From positions 186,001-250,000 of the forward strand of contig CAYNGJ010000001.1 in NCBI GenBank assembly GCA_964396895.1: 64,000 nucleotides of DNA, in the 5' to 3' direction. The position numbers were made by a program, and so were the translations under genes. The DNA comes from UBA2334 sp964396895 (lineage in GTDB: Bacteria > Pseudomonadota > Gammaproteobacteria > Burkholderiales > Burkholderiaceae_C). The first letter of the stretch is position 1. Every line of letters begins with the position of its first letter. Positions 44,296-55,355 of the stretch are shown one piece after another. The notes beneath the pieces are model-generated. The model was not told the DNA's origin. It was given only the letters and a program-made list of their open reading frames with translations, and did not search any database.

Positions 44296-45357
44296 TTAGG
44301 CCAGCACTTCGCGCATGTCGGCCAGGAGGGCATCGACCGAGGTCTCGGTGGTGTCCCAGGCGCACATGAAGCGGCAGCCACCGCCCGCAATGAACTGATA
44401 GAACTTCCAGCCCCGGCCATGCAGCTCTTCAATCGCGGCGGGGGGCAGTTGGGCAAACACGCCGTTGGCCTGCGGTGCATGGCTGGGGTGCGCGCCACCC
44501 AGTGACAGCAGGCCTTGGTGCAGCCGCTGGGCCATGGTGTTGGCATGGCGGGCGTTGCGCAGCCACACGTCGTTTTCCAGTAAACCCACCCAGGGGGCGG
44601 AAATGAAGCGCATTTTGGAGGCCAGCTGACCGGCCTGCTTCACGCGCCAGGCAAAGTCGGCCGACAGATCGCGGTCGAAAAACACCACCGCCTCCCCAAT
44701 GGGCAAACCGTTTTTGGTGCCACCAAAACAGAGCACATCCACCCCGGCTTTCCAGGTGACCTCTGCCGGGCTGCAGCCCAGGTGGGCCACGGCGTTGGCG
44801 AAGCGTGCGCCGTCCATGTGCACCTTGAGGTGGTGCTTTTTGGCCGTCCAGGCAATGGCCCGCACCTCTTCCACGCTGTACACCGTGCCCATCTCCGTGG
44901 CCTGGGTGATGGACACCACCTTGGGCCTGGGGTAGTGGATGTCGCTGCGTTTGGTCACCAGCGAGCCGATCGCCTCGGGCGTGAGCTTGCCCAGGCGAGC
45001 GGCTTCGGAAGTGGATTCACCCACCAGCAGCTTGGAGCCATTCGAGAAAAACTCTGGCCCGCCGCACTCATCGGTTTCGATGTGGGCCACCGGGCTGCAA
45101 ATGACCGAGTGGTAGCTCTGGCACAGCGAGGCCAGGGCCAGCGAGTTGGCCGCCGTGCCGTTGAACACAAAGTACACGTCGCAGTCGATGTCGAACAACT
45201 CGCGCAGCATGTCGGTGGAGCGCTGGGTCCAACGGTCTTCGCCGTAGGCGGGCTCGTGCCCACTGGCATTGGCCTGGGCCAGCCAATGCATGGCCTCGGG
45301 GCAGGCACCCGCGTAGTTGTCGCTGGCAAAGTGTTGGCGTGGGTCGGCTGCAGTCAT
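44296..45357 (-). CDS. ltaE: Low-specificity L-threonine aldolase
   Basis: This PLP enzyme splits threonine or allo-threonine to glycine and acetaldehyde. The chosen start (MTAADPRQHFASDNYAGACPEAM, ATG 45357) gives 353 residues. The fold-type I signature DVLCFGGTKNGLPIGEAVVFF holds the PLP lysine, and VHMDGARFANAVAHLGCSPAEV the PLP-contacting Asp. It begins 16 bases after the gcvP stop, so it is in the same transcript and feeds glycine to the cleavage system. Confidence 0.93.
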   Translation of the reverse strand: MTAADPRQHFASDNYAGACPEAMHWLAQANASGHEPAYGEDRWTQRSTDMLRELFDIDCDVYFVFNGTAANSLALASLCQSYHSVICSPVAHIETDECGGPEFFSNGSKLLVGESTSEAARLGKLTPEAIGSLVTKRSDIHYPRPKVVSITQATEMGTVYSVEEVRAIAWTAKKHHLKVHMDGARFANAVAHLGCSPAEVTWKAGVDVLCFGGTKNGLPIGEAVVFFDRDLSADFAWRVKQAGQLASKMRFISAPWVGLLENDVWLRNARHANTMAQRLHQGLLSLGGAHPSHAPQANGVFAQLPPAAIEELHGRGWKFYQFIAGGGCRFMCAWDTTETSVDALLADMREVLA

Positions 45358-45373
45358 GGTGGTGCGTTGGTTA

Positions 45374-48265
<2,892 letters not shown>

Positions 48266-48339
48266 GGACGGACTCTTGGCTAAAAGGGTGGGGAGGGCAG
48301 GGCGGCTCGCGGCCCGACGACGAAGGGCTGTTGCCGGAC

Positions 48340-48705
48340 TCAGGCGGCCAGGGCGGCGTAGGCGGTTTCGTCCAGCAGTTCGGCCAGCTCGGCGGGGTTG
48401 CTCAGCTTGACCTTGAAGAACCAGCCCGCGCCCAGCGGGTCGGTGTTGGCCAGCGCGGGGTCGGCGCGCAGGGCTTCGTTCACCTCAGTGATTTCACCGG
48501 TCACGGGCATGTAGACGTCGGCCGCGGCCTTGACGGACTCGACCACACCAGCCACGTCTTTCTGGGCAAAGGTGGTGCCCACGGCGGGCAGGTCCACAAA
48601 CACCACGTCGCCCAGCGCGTCCTGCGCATGGTGGGTGATGCCCACGGTGGCGATGTCGCCGTCAATGTTGAGCCATTCGTGGTCGGGGGTGTACTTGAGG
48701 GACAT
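48340..48705 (-). CDS. gcvH: Glycine cleavage system H protein
   Basis: GcvH is the lipoyl carrier that shuttles the aminomethyl group between P- and T-proteins. The 121-residue protein starts MSLKYTPDHEWLNIDGDIATVGITHHAQDALGDVVFVDLP. The lipoylation site is the Lys of VESVKAAADVYMP. The start ATG (48705) has GGAG upstream. A longer in-frame form would extend into the AT-rich repeat copy G and is rejected. Confidence 0.97.
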   Translation of the reverse strand: MSLKYTPDHEWLNIDGDIATVGITHHAQDALGDVVFVDLPAVGTTFAQKDVAGVVESVKAAADVYMPVTGEITEVNEALRADPALANTDPLGAGWFFKVKLSNPAELAELLDETAYAALAA

Positions 48706-48730
48706 GTCAAAAACTCCAGAAAAAGGAAGG

Positions 48731-48802
48731 GATAAATTAAAAATAAGAGCTAACTGTGTAATAAATACATGCGTTAGAGACATTTTTTATTAAAAATGTT
48801 TC
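48731..48802 (+). repeat. Dispersed AT-rich repeat, copy G, between gcvT and gcvH
   Basis: It reads AATAAGAGCTAAC, then AATACATGCGTTAGAGACATT and a T/A-rich tail, aligning with the other copies. CTAAC and GTTAG arms can pair. It fills much of the 136-base spacer between gcvT and gcvH. Confidence 0.7.
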
Positions 48803-48841
48803 GTGAACGGGTGGTGAACCGGGTTGGCCCGCCACCGCCAT

Positions 48842-50074
48842 TTAGCCACGGTAGTAGCGCGTGGGCACAAAGGGCATGGCCACCACTTCCATGGGCACGG
48901 GCTTGCCACGCACCACGGCGTTGATTCGGGTGCCGATGGCAGCAAACCCGGGCGGCACAAAGCCCATGGCCACGGGTTGGTTGATGGTGGGGCCGAGCAG
49001 GCCGCTGGTCACCTCGCCAATGAACTCGCCGTTCAGGTCGGTGAGCTCGGTGTGTTCGCGCACGGGCACGCGCTCCAGCGCCTTCAGGCCCACGCGCTGC
49101 TTGGTCAGCGGCTCCGTACCGTCCAGTTGACCCAGCACGGTGGCGGCACCGGCAAAACCACCGGCACGGGCACCACCGGTGCGGCGCACCTTTTGCATGG
49201 CCCAGTTCAGCCCGGCTTCCACGGGGGTGGTGGTGGTGTCGATGTCGTTGCCATACAGGCACAGGCCGGCTTCCAGGCGCAGCGAGTTGCGGGCACCCAG
49301 GCCCACGGGCTTGACTTCGGGCTGGGCCAGCAGGGCGCGGGCCAGCGCTTCGGCGGCGGTGTCGGGCACCGAGATTTCAAAGCCGTCTTCGCCGGTGTAG
49401 CCGCTGCGGGTGATGAACAGGTCGGCCCCTTCCCAGTTGAAGGCCGCACCGGTCATGAACACCAGCTGTTCCACGCCGGGCAGCAGCCGGGTAAGTGCCG
49501 TCACGGCCTGCGGGCCTTGCAGGGCCAACAGCGCCCGCTCGGGCATGGGAATGACTTCGCAGCGCTGGCCAATTTTGGCGTTGATGTGCGCGATGTCGCC
49601 CACTTTGCAGGCGCCGTTGACGATGACGAATATCTGGCCCCCACTCTTGCCAGCTCCGCTGTCTGCGCTGCCCCCCGAGGGGGCTCCTGCTTCTTGGGGC
49701 GGCCCGGCGAAGCAGGTGTCGCTGCCCATGTTCACAAACATCAGGTCGTCGATGATGGTGCCCTCTTCGGTCAGCAGCAGGCCGTAGCGTTGTTTGCCCA
49801 CGGCCAGGCCGACGACATCCACGGGCATCAGGGTTTCGAAGGACGCAGCCGCGTCAGGTCCCACCAGGCGCAACTGGCCCATGTGCGACACATCGAACAG
49901 CCCGGCGGCGCTGCGGGTGTGCAAGTGCTCAGCCATCAGACCCATGGGATATTGCACGGGCATGCTGTAGCCCGCAAACGGCACCATGCGTGCGCCAAGT
50001 TCGCGGTGCAAACCGTCGAGTGGCGTGGTCAGTAAATCGGTGTGGATGGATTCGGGCGCGTTGGCATCGGACAT
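48842..50074 (-). CDS. gcvT: Aminomethyltransferase, T-protein of glycine cleavage, with in-frame insert
   Basis: GcvT moves the methylene group from the H-protein to tetrahydrofolate and releases ammonia. From MSDANAPESIHTDLL (ATG 50074) it is 410 residues. ARMVPFAGYSMPVQYPMGLMAEHLHTRSAAGLFDVSHMGQ, NGACKVGDIAHI, FITRSGYTGEDGFEISV and ARNSLRLEAGLCLYGNDID are typical. Residues of about 118-145 (SDTCFAGPPQEAGAPSGGSADSGAGKSG) form an extra Gly/Ser/Ala/Pro loop, absent from family members I know and encoded by a GC-rich repeat-like sequence. No strong ribosome site is seen; ATG 50092 is an alternative. It is the first gene after the glycine riboswitch. Confidence 0.95.
   Translation of the reverse strand: MSDANAPESIHTDLLTTPLDGLHRELGARMVPFAGYSMPVQYPMGLMAEHLHTRSAAGLFDVSHMGQLRLVGPDAAASFETLMPVDVVGLAVGKQRYGLLLTEEGTIIDDLMFVNMGSDTCFAGPPQEAGAPSGGSADSGAGKSGGQIFVIVNGACKVGDIAHINAKIGQRCEVIPMPERALLALQGPQAVTALTRLLPGVEQLVFMTGAAFNWEGADLFITRSGYTGEDGFEISVPDTAAEALARALLAQPEVKPVGLGARNSLRLEAGLCLYGNDIDTTTTPVEAGLNWAMQKVRRTGGARAGGFAGAATVLGQLDGTEPLTKQRVGLKALERVPVREHTELTDLNGEFIGEVTSGLLGPTINQPVAMGFVPPGFAAIGTRINAVVRGKPVPMEVVAMPFVPTRYYRG
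49641..49722. repeat. GC-rich REP-like insertion inside gcvT
   Basis: About 82 bases with a palindrome GCCCCC-CGA-GGGGGC (49670-49684 region) and then CTTGGGGCGGCCCGGCGAAG. I remember similar GC-rich palindromic sequences being dispersed in Comamonadaceae genomes, but cannot check this here. It adds about 28 codons to gcvT without breaking the frame. No second copy was noticed in the window. Confidence 0.6.
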
Positions 50075-50192
50075 GGCGGACAGACTTGGCATGTGTGTGC
50101 CCAGGCAGGCAGCCATGGGGCACAGGGGGCAGACACACCGGGGGCACAGCCGCCGGCACTTTTCAACACGGTTCATCCGTGCGCTGCCCCTC

Positions 50193-50430
50193 CTGTCCGC
50201 TTTACCTGAGAGATTCACCCGGGCGATGCCGGGCTTGCTCCTTCGGTGGGCCACATCGGGTGTGGCCTCTCTCCAGGGGGGTACACCGATGGGCTTTCGC
50301 CATGACGGTGTTTGCCAGTCCTTTTGCCTGAGCGTTCAGGGCTGTGCGGGCCATGCCCACCCAACCTCCTGCGCCTTCGGCGAACCCGTCAACCCGGCGG
50401 TGTGGCTGGGTTGCAGGCTTCTCTCCTGAC
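50193..50430 (-). promoter_or_regulatory. Tandem glycine riboswitch upstream of gcvT
   Basis: On the minus strand, two aptamers of the glycine (gcvT) class lie in tandem. Aptamer 1 runs GGAGAGAAGCC ... CGCCGAAGGCGCAGGAG ... CTCAGGCAAAAGGAC (about 50430-50318). Aptamer 2 runs GGAGAGAGGCC ... CACCGAAGGAGCAAG ... CTCTCAGGTAAAGCGGACAG (about 50275-50193). These are the conserved P1/P3 core segments of the class. It ends about 120 bases before the gcvT start and lies in the 409-base gap between etfQO and gcvT. In proteobacteria such tandem forms usually turn on glycine cleavage genes when glycine is high. Confidence 0.95.
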
Positions 50431-50483
50431 AGAAACGAGATTCTAGCGGCCAGTCCAGGGACTTGGCCAGCGCCAAGTGCGGC

Positions 50484-52178
50484 TCACATGCCCGCGTAGT
50501 TGGGCCCACCGCCACCTTCAGGCGTGACCCAGACGATGTTTTGTGTGGGGTCCTTGATGTCGCAGGTCTTGCAGTGCACGCAGTTTTGAGCGTTGATCTG
50601 CAGGCGCTGGGCATCACCGCCTTGGGCTTCATCGGGCACAAACTCGTACACCCCAGCTGGGCAGTAGCGGCTCTCAGGTCCGGCGTATTTGGCCAGGTTG
50701 ATGCCCACGGGCACGCTGGCATCTTTCAGCGTGAGGTGGGCGGGTTGCTGCTCTTCGTGGTTGGTGTTGCTGATGAACACGCTGGAGAGGCGGTCAAAGG
50801 TCAGCTTGCCATCGGGCTTGGGGTAGCTGATGGGCGGGCACTCGCTGGCGGGCTTCAGGTAGAGGTGGTCGGCTTTGGTCGGCGCGAGTGTCCAAGGTGG
50901 ACTTTTGATGCCCAACTTGGGCAGCAGCCAGTATTCAATGCCAGTGCCCAGGGAACCCCCCACAATGCCCCATTTGAACCAGCGCTTCCAGTTTCGGGCC
51001 TGGTTCAACTCAGCGTGCAGCCAGCTGGCTTCAAAGGCCTGGGGGTACGCGGTGAGCTCGTCGTGTTGGCGACCATTGGTCACCGCGTCAAACGCGGCTT
51101 CAGCGGCCAACATGCCGGTTTTGAGGGCGGCGTGGCTGCCCTTGATGCGTGGTCCGTTCAGGTAGCCAGCATCGCACCCGACCAAAGCACCGCCTGGGAA
51201 TGTGGTTTTGGGCAACGCCAGCAGCCCACCGGCCGTGATGGCACGGGCGCCATAGCTGATCCGCTTGCCGCCTTCAATGTGTTGCCGGATGGAAGGGTGC
51301 GTTTTCCAGCGCTGCATTTCTTCGAACGGGCTCAGCCAAGGGTTGTCATAGTTCAAGCCGACGATGAAACCCAACACCACTTTGTTGTCTTCCATGTGGT
51401 ACAGGAAACCACCGCCATAGGTGTCGGCCTTGAGTGGCCAGCCTGCGGCGTGGATCACCAAGCCAGGCTTGGCCTGCTCGGGTGAAACCTCCCACATTTC
51501 CTTGATGCCGATGGCGTATGACTGGGGGTCTTTGCCGTCGTCCAGTTTGAACTGGGCGATCACCTGTTTGCCCAGGTGGCCGCGCGCACCCTCGGCAAAC
51601 ACGGTGTACTTGGCGTGCAGTTCCATGCCGAGCTGGAAGCTGTCCATGGGCTCACCGTCCTTGCCCACGCCCATGTTGCCAGTGGCCACGCCTTTGACTG
51701 AGCCGTCGCCGTTGTAGAGCACCTCGGCCGCCGCAAAACCGGGGAATATTTCCACACCCAGGCCTTCGGCCTGCTCAGCCAGCCATTTGGTGACCGCCCC
51801 CAGGCTGATGACGTAGCAGCCGTCGTTGTGAAAGTTGTCGGGCATCAGGAAGGTCGGGGTGGCGAACTGCCCTGTTTCGGACAGGAACAGCGCCTGGTCG
51901 CTGGTCACGGGTTGGTTCAGCGGCGCGCCCAGCTCTTTCCAGTTCGGGAACAGCTCGGTCAGGGCGATGGGGTCCATCACCGCGCCCGACAAAATGTGCG
52001 CGCCGGGCTCCGAGCCTTTCTCCAGCACCACCACTGACACTTCACGGCCTTTTTCGGCCGCGAGTTGCTTCAGGCGGATGGCGGTGGCCAGACCGGCGGG
52101 GCCGCCGCCCACCACCACCACGTCGTACTCCATGGCCTCACGAGGGCCAAACTGTTCGAGAATTTCTGCTGGTGTCAT
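50484..52178 (-). CDS. Electron-transfer flavoprotein:ubiquinone oxidoreductase
   Basis: ETF-QO passes electrons from reduced ETF (fatty and amino acid oxidation) to ubiquinone at the membrane. The 564-residue protein has the FAD motif YDVVVVGGGPAGLATAIRLKQLA near residue 18 and VLEKGSEPGAHILSGAVMDP. The long central domain includes GCDAGYLNGPRIKGSHAALKTGMLAAEA. The C-terminal 4Fe-4S domain has CPAGVYEF and NCVHCKTCDIKDPTQNIVWVTPEGGGGPNYAGM. It is complete. It is divergent from the SDR gene, which fits a role in acyl-CoA oxidation. Confidence 0.96.
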   Translation of the reverse strand: MTPAEILEQFGPREAMEYDVVVVGGGPAGLATAIRLKQLAAEKGREVSVVVLEKGSEPGAHILSGAVMDPIALTELFPNWKELGAPLNQPVTSDQALFLSETGQFATPTFLMPDNFHNDGCYVISLGAVTKWLAEQAEGLGVEIFPGFAAAEVLYNGDGSVKGVATGNMGVGKDGEPMDSFQLGMELHAKYTVFAEGARGHLGKQVIAQFKLDDGKDPQSYAIGIKEMWEVSPEQAKPGLVIHAAGWPLKADTYGGGFLYHMEDNKVVLGFIVGLNYDNPWLSPFEEMQRWKTHPSIRQHIEGGKRISYGARAITAGGLLALPKTTFPGGALVGCDAGYLNGPRIKGSHAALKTGMLAAEAAFDAVTNGRQHDELTAYPQAFEASWLHAELNQARNWKRWFKWGIVGGSLGTGIEYWLLPKLGIKSPPWTLAPTKADHLYLKPASECPPISYPKPDGKLTFDRLSSVFISNTNHEEQQPAHLTLKDASVPVGINLAKYAGPESRYCPAGVYEFVPDEAQGGDAQRLQINAQNCVHCKTCDIKDPTQNIVWVTPEGGGGPNYAGM

Positions 52179-52330
52179 GGGCGGACTCTGGGTTGGTGTA
52201 GGGTGGACGGGTGGCCTGAAATGCGGGCAGTCAGCGTCGGGTGACGAGTGTGCGTCGGGTTTTGCAAGCTGGCTGTCAGGGAAGTGACCGGGTTGGGCCC
52301 GGATTTTAGTGGGGTCTGCTGCACAATAGC

Positions 52331-52338
52331 ACGATCGT
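52331..52338. promoter_or_regulatory. ACGATCGT palindrome between etfQO and the SDR gene
   Basis: A perfect 8-bp palindrome followed by a T-rich stretch, about 40 bases before the SDR start in the divergent spacer. Short dyads of this kind are typical of TetR-family operators controlling acyl-CoA metabolism. This assignment is a guess from context. Confidence 0.25.
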
Positions 52339-52375
52339 TCTTTTTTATTTCATTCGTTTTCGATAGGACTCTCCA

Positions 52376-53158
52376 ATGGCGTACAGCATGGATTTGGCGG
52401 GCCGCGTGGCCTTGGTGACCGGGGCTTCCAGCGGCTTGGGCGCCCAGTTTGCCCGCACCCTGGCCCGGGCCGGTGCCGGCGTGGTGCTGGCCAGCCGCCG
52501 CGTGGACAAGCTGCGCGAGCTGCTGGTGGAAATTGAGGGCGAGGGCGGTGACGCCCATGTGGTGGAGCTGGACGTGACCGACCGCGACTCGATCCGCGCC
52601 GCCGTGGCCCACGCCGAAACTGAAATGGGCAGCCTGGACATTCTGGTCAACAACTCCGGCGTCAGCACCACACAGCGGCTGGTGGATGTGACCGAAGACG
52701 ACTTTGACTTTGTGTTTGACACCAACGTGCGCGGGGCCTTCTTTGTCGCGCAAGAGGTGGGCAAGCGCATGCTGGCCCGCGCCAAGGGCGAGGCACCGGG
52801 CAGCTTCACGGGCGGGCGCATCATCAACATCGCCAGCATGGCGGGGCTGAAGGTGTTGCCGCAAATTGGCGTGTACTGCATGAGCAAGGCCGCTGTGGTG
52901 CACATGACCAAGGCGATGGCGGTGGAGTGGGGCAAGTACGGCATCAACGTCAACGCCATTTGCCCCGGCTACATCGACACCGAAATCAACCACCACCACT
53001 GGCAGACCGAGCAAGGCCAGAAGCTGGTGAGCATGCTGCCGCGCAAGCGCATAGGCCAGCCCAAAGACCTGGATGCGCTGCTGGTGATGCTGGCCAGCAA
53101 CGAAAGCCATTTTGTGAACGGCGCGGTCATTGCCGCAGACGACGGCTTTGGCATCTGA
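52376..53158 (+). CDS. Short-chain dehydrogenase/reductase (SDR)
   Basis: A 260-residue NAD(P)-dependent oxidoreductase. The cofactor motif is VTGASSGLGAQFARTLARAG (near residue 15), NNSGVST follows, and the catalytic set is Ser in IINIASMAG and Tyr-Lys in GVYCMSKAAVVHMTKAMAVEW. The C-terminus GAVIAADDGFGI is typical. A classical SDR next to ETF-QO and a thioesterase may act on 3-hydroxyacyl-CoA, but the substrate is not readable from sequence. Its last 29 bases overlap the possible start of the EamA gene. Confidence 0.9.
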   Translation: MAYSMDLAGRVALVTGASSGLGAQFARTLARAGAGVVLASRRVDKLRELLVEIEGEGGDAHVVELDVTDRDSIRAAVAHAETEMGSLDILVNNSGVSTTQRLVDVTEDDFDFVFDTNVRGAFFVAQEVGKRMLARAKGEAPGSFTGGRIINIASMAGLKVLPQIGVYCMSKAAVVHMTKAMAVEWGKYGINVNAICPGYIDTEINHHHWQTEQGQKLVSMLPRKRIGQPKDLDALLVMLASNESHFVNGAVIAADDGFGI

Positions 53159-54095
53159 ATTTGATTGGGCCGCTGCGCCTTTGCGCCCAGACGGTTGGCT
53201 GGGCGGCATCCTGGCGGGCCTGGCCGCCGGAGCGCTGTGGGGCATGGTGTTTGTGGCACCCGAGGTGGTGCCTCAGTTTGGTGCGGTCGATCTGGCGGTG
53301 GGCCGTTTTGTGGCCTGCGGCCTGTTCTCGCTGCTGCTGTTGCTGGTGCCTGGTCTGTGGGGCCGGGGGCTGCGCCTGCCCACCCTGGCGCAGGCCGGTG
53401 CGGCGCTGGGCCTGAGCGTGTTGGGCTATACCGGCTACTACCTGCTGCTGGTGCTGGCCATTGTCCAGGCCGGGCCGGTGTTGCCCACGCTCATCATTGG
53501 CACCATTCCGGTGTGGGTCATGCTGCTGGGCAAGCCGGTGGGGTTGCGCTGGGCGGCCCTGGTGCCCGGCCTGTTGCTCACCGCGGTAGGGCTGGCGATT
53601 TTGCTGCGCCTGCCGGACGATTCCCGGCTGGGCGAGCCCGTCAGCCTGTGGTTGGGCGTGGCCTGCGCCGCAGCGGCCATGGTCAGCTGGACGGCATTTG
53701 CGCTGCTCAATGCCGCCTGGCTCAAGCGCCACCCCGAGGTGCCGGTGTGGCACTGGGCCACCTGGATGGGTGTGGCCGCTGGCGTCGGGGCGCTGGGCCT
53801 GTGGCTGGTGCTGGGCACGCCGCTGCCTGTGCTGAGCCAGCGCGAGGGCTGGGGCCTGTTTGTGGCGGTGTGTGTGGTCACTGGCATTGGCGCGGCCTGG
53901 GTGGCCTCGGTGGCCTGGAACCTGGCCAGCCGCCGCTTGAGCCCCAGCCTGGCGGGCCAACTCATCGTGAGTGAAACCGTGTTTGGCGTGGCCTATGCGT
54001 TTGTGTGGAGCGGGCAGTGGCCTGTGGCCGCGCAGTGGCTGGCCTGCGGGCTGTTTGTGCTGGGCATTCTGGCGTCCATCCGGGCGCACCGCTGA
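53130..54095 (+). CDS. EamA/DMT-family transporter
   Basis: A 321-residue membrane protein with about ten hydrophobic segments. LGGILAGLAAGALWGMVFVAPEVVPQFGAVDLAVGRFVACGLFSLLLLL is the first EamA half, and AGQLIVSETVFGVAYAFVWSGQWPVAAQWLACGLFVLGILASI the end of the second. The start is uncertain. The TTG codons at 53130 and 53148 are both in frame and overlap the SDR gene, and no ribosome site is clear, so translation is probably coupled. Substrate is unknown. Confidence 0.82.
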   Translation: MPQTTALASEFDWAAAPLRPDGWLGGILAGLAAGALWGMVFVAPEVVPQFGAVDLAVGRFVACGLFSLLLLLVPGLWGRGLRLPTLAQAGAALGLSVLGYTGYYLLLVLAIVQAGPVLPTLIIGTIPVWVMLLGKPVGLRWAALVPGLLLTAVGLAILLRLPDDSRLGEPVSLWLGVACAAAAMVSWTAFALLNAAWLKRHPEVPVWHWATWMGVAAGVGALGLWLVLGTPLPVLSQREGWGLFVAVCVVTGIGAAWVASVAWNLASRRLSPSLAGQLIVSETVFGVAYAFVWSGQWPVAAQWLACGLFVLGILASIRAHR

Positions 54096-54120
54096 ACCTT
54101 TTAAAAGACTGACAACCGCC

Positions 54121-54540
54121 ATGCGAATCGAGCTGCCTGAGCAAAAGAAACTGGTGTTTGAAATGGACATCCCCATCCGCTGGGGCGACATGGACGCCAT
54201 GGGCCATGTGAATAACGCGGTGTACTTTCGTTACCTGGAAACCATCCGGGTGGAGTGGATGCACAGTGCGGGCTGCCCGCCAGACGCCAGCGGCGAGGGG
54301 CCAGTCATCGTCAACGCCTTTTGCAACTTTTACAAACAGCTGGAATACCCCGGCAGGGTGCGCGCCCGCATGTACGTGAGCGACCCGGCACGCACCACCT
54401 TTGAGAGCTGGTGCACCCTGGCCCGCACCGATGACCCCGACACCGTGTACGCCGCCGGCGGGGCCACCACCATTTGGGTGAACTTTCCAATGCAAAAAGC
54501 CGCGCCGCTGCCGGAATGGTTGCGAGCCATTATTTTGTAA
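54121..54540 (+). CDS. Acyl-CoA thioesterase, 4HBT hotdog family
   Basis: A 139-residue single hotdog-fold protein. The motif IRWGDMDAMGHVNNAVYFRYLETIRVEWM (near residue 19), with Asp and HVNN, is the 4-hydroxybenzoyl-CoA thioesterase signature. The family hydrolyses acyl-CoA thioesters in the cytoplasm. Its TAA stop at 54538-54540 is the first part of repeat copy D. It is the last core-type gene before the accessory island. Confidence 0.92.
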   Translation: MRIELPEQKKLVFEMDIPIRWGDMDAMGHVNNAVYFRYLETIRVEWMHSAGCPPDASGEGPVIVNAFCNFYKQLEYPGRVRARMYVSDPARTTFESWCTLARTDDPDTVYAAGGATTIWVNFPMQKAAPLPEWLRAIIL

Positions 54541-54600
54541 ATAAAAATGGCAATTAGCGCTTTCTGGTGTTGAGTTGAAAGCTATTTTTTTGAATTTTTG
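54538..54600 (-). repeat. Dispersed AT-rich repeat, copy D, left edge of the accessory island
   Basis: The core is 54541-54585, starting ATAAAAATGGC and ending AGCTAT. It is about 80% identical (36 of 45) to the core of copy E at 60596-60640 in the same orientation. It begins on the stop codon of the thioesterase gene. GCTTTC and GAAAGC arms can pair. Confidence 0.8.
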
Positions 54601-54692
54601 ACAAATGGATGTGCGGAGGGCTCAGCCACTTACCATTGCGCCCACCACAGCCAGATGCGCGGGCAGCGTGTTTGCCCAGCATTTCAAACCCC

Positions 54693-55355
54693 ATGAGCCT
54701 CGTTAAATCCAAACAGCGCGTTGCCGACCACGGCGAAGTCTTCACCCCCGCCTGGATGGTGGAAGCCATGCTGGACTTGGTGAAACCAGAAACCGAGCGC
54801 ATCGACTCGCGCTTTTTGGAGCCCGCCTGCGGCAGCGGCAATTTCATCGTTCAAATACTCCGGCGCAAATTGGCAGCGGTAGAACTGAAGTACGGCCACG
54901 CCGATTTTGAGCGGCGGCATTTTGCCCTGTACGCCTTGATGAGCATCTACGGCATAGAGCTGCTGGCCGACAACATCGCCGAATGCCGCGCCAACGTGCT
55001 GGAGGTATTTGCGCAATACCTGAATCTGGCTGAGGCCGATGACCTGTACCAAGCCGCCCTGCATGTGCTGGCCCACAACCTGGTGCACGGCGATGCCCTC
55101 ACCATGCGCACCGTGGGCGAGACAAGCGGCCGGCCCATCAGCTTTGCCGAATGGGGCTACCTGGGCAAAGGTAAATTTCAGCGGCGCGATTTCCGTTTTG
55201 ACACGCTGACCGGTTCATCAAAATTCAGCGAAGAAGGCTCGCTGTTTGCCGACCTGGGCAAGCACGACATTTTTGCCCCCGTCAAAACCCACCCGCCCAT
55301 GACGGTGCGGGAGCTGGCCGATCTTCAACGGAGCAAGCCCCATGACCGCGACTGA
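54693..55355 (+). CDS. N6-adenine methyltransferase-like protein, small subunit type (SAM motif only)
   Basis: A 220-residue protein that looks like the N-terminal part of an N6-adenine DNA methyltransferase. GEVFTPAWMVEAMLDLV is near residue 14, SAM-binding motif I FLEPACGSGNFIVQIL is intact at 41-56, and YGIELLADNIAECRANVLEVFAQYLN and NLVHGDALTMRTV follow. The catalytic (N/D)PP(Y/F) motif is not found; the chain ends after a KGKFQRRDFRFDTLTGSSKF segment. The start ATG at 54693 is chosen because it begins the conserved region. It overlaps the next gene by 14 bases. It probably acts together with that gene product. Confidence 0.8.
   Translation: MSLVKSKQRVADHGEVFTPAWMVEAMLDLVKPETERIDSRFLEPACGSGNFIVQILRRKLAAVELKYGHADFERRHFALYALMSIYGIELLADNIAECRANVLEVFAQYLNLAEADDLYQAALHVLAHNLVHGDALTMRTVGETSGRPISFAEWGYLGKGKFQRRDFRFDTLTGSSKFSEEGSLFADLGKHDIFAPVKTHPPMTVRELADLQRSKPHDRD

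Noticed and set aside
48706..48783. Longer gcvH start (26 extra residues)
   Set aside because: The extension is encoded by repeat copy G; the internal ATG has a good ribosome site and matches the family N-terminus.
50075..50254. Longer gcvT start reading into the riboswitch region
   Set aside because: The upstream frame crosses the second glycine aptamer and gives Cys/Arg-rich sequence without homology.
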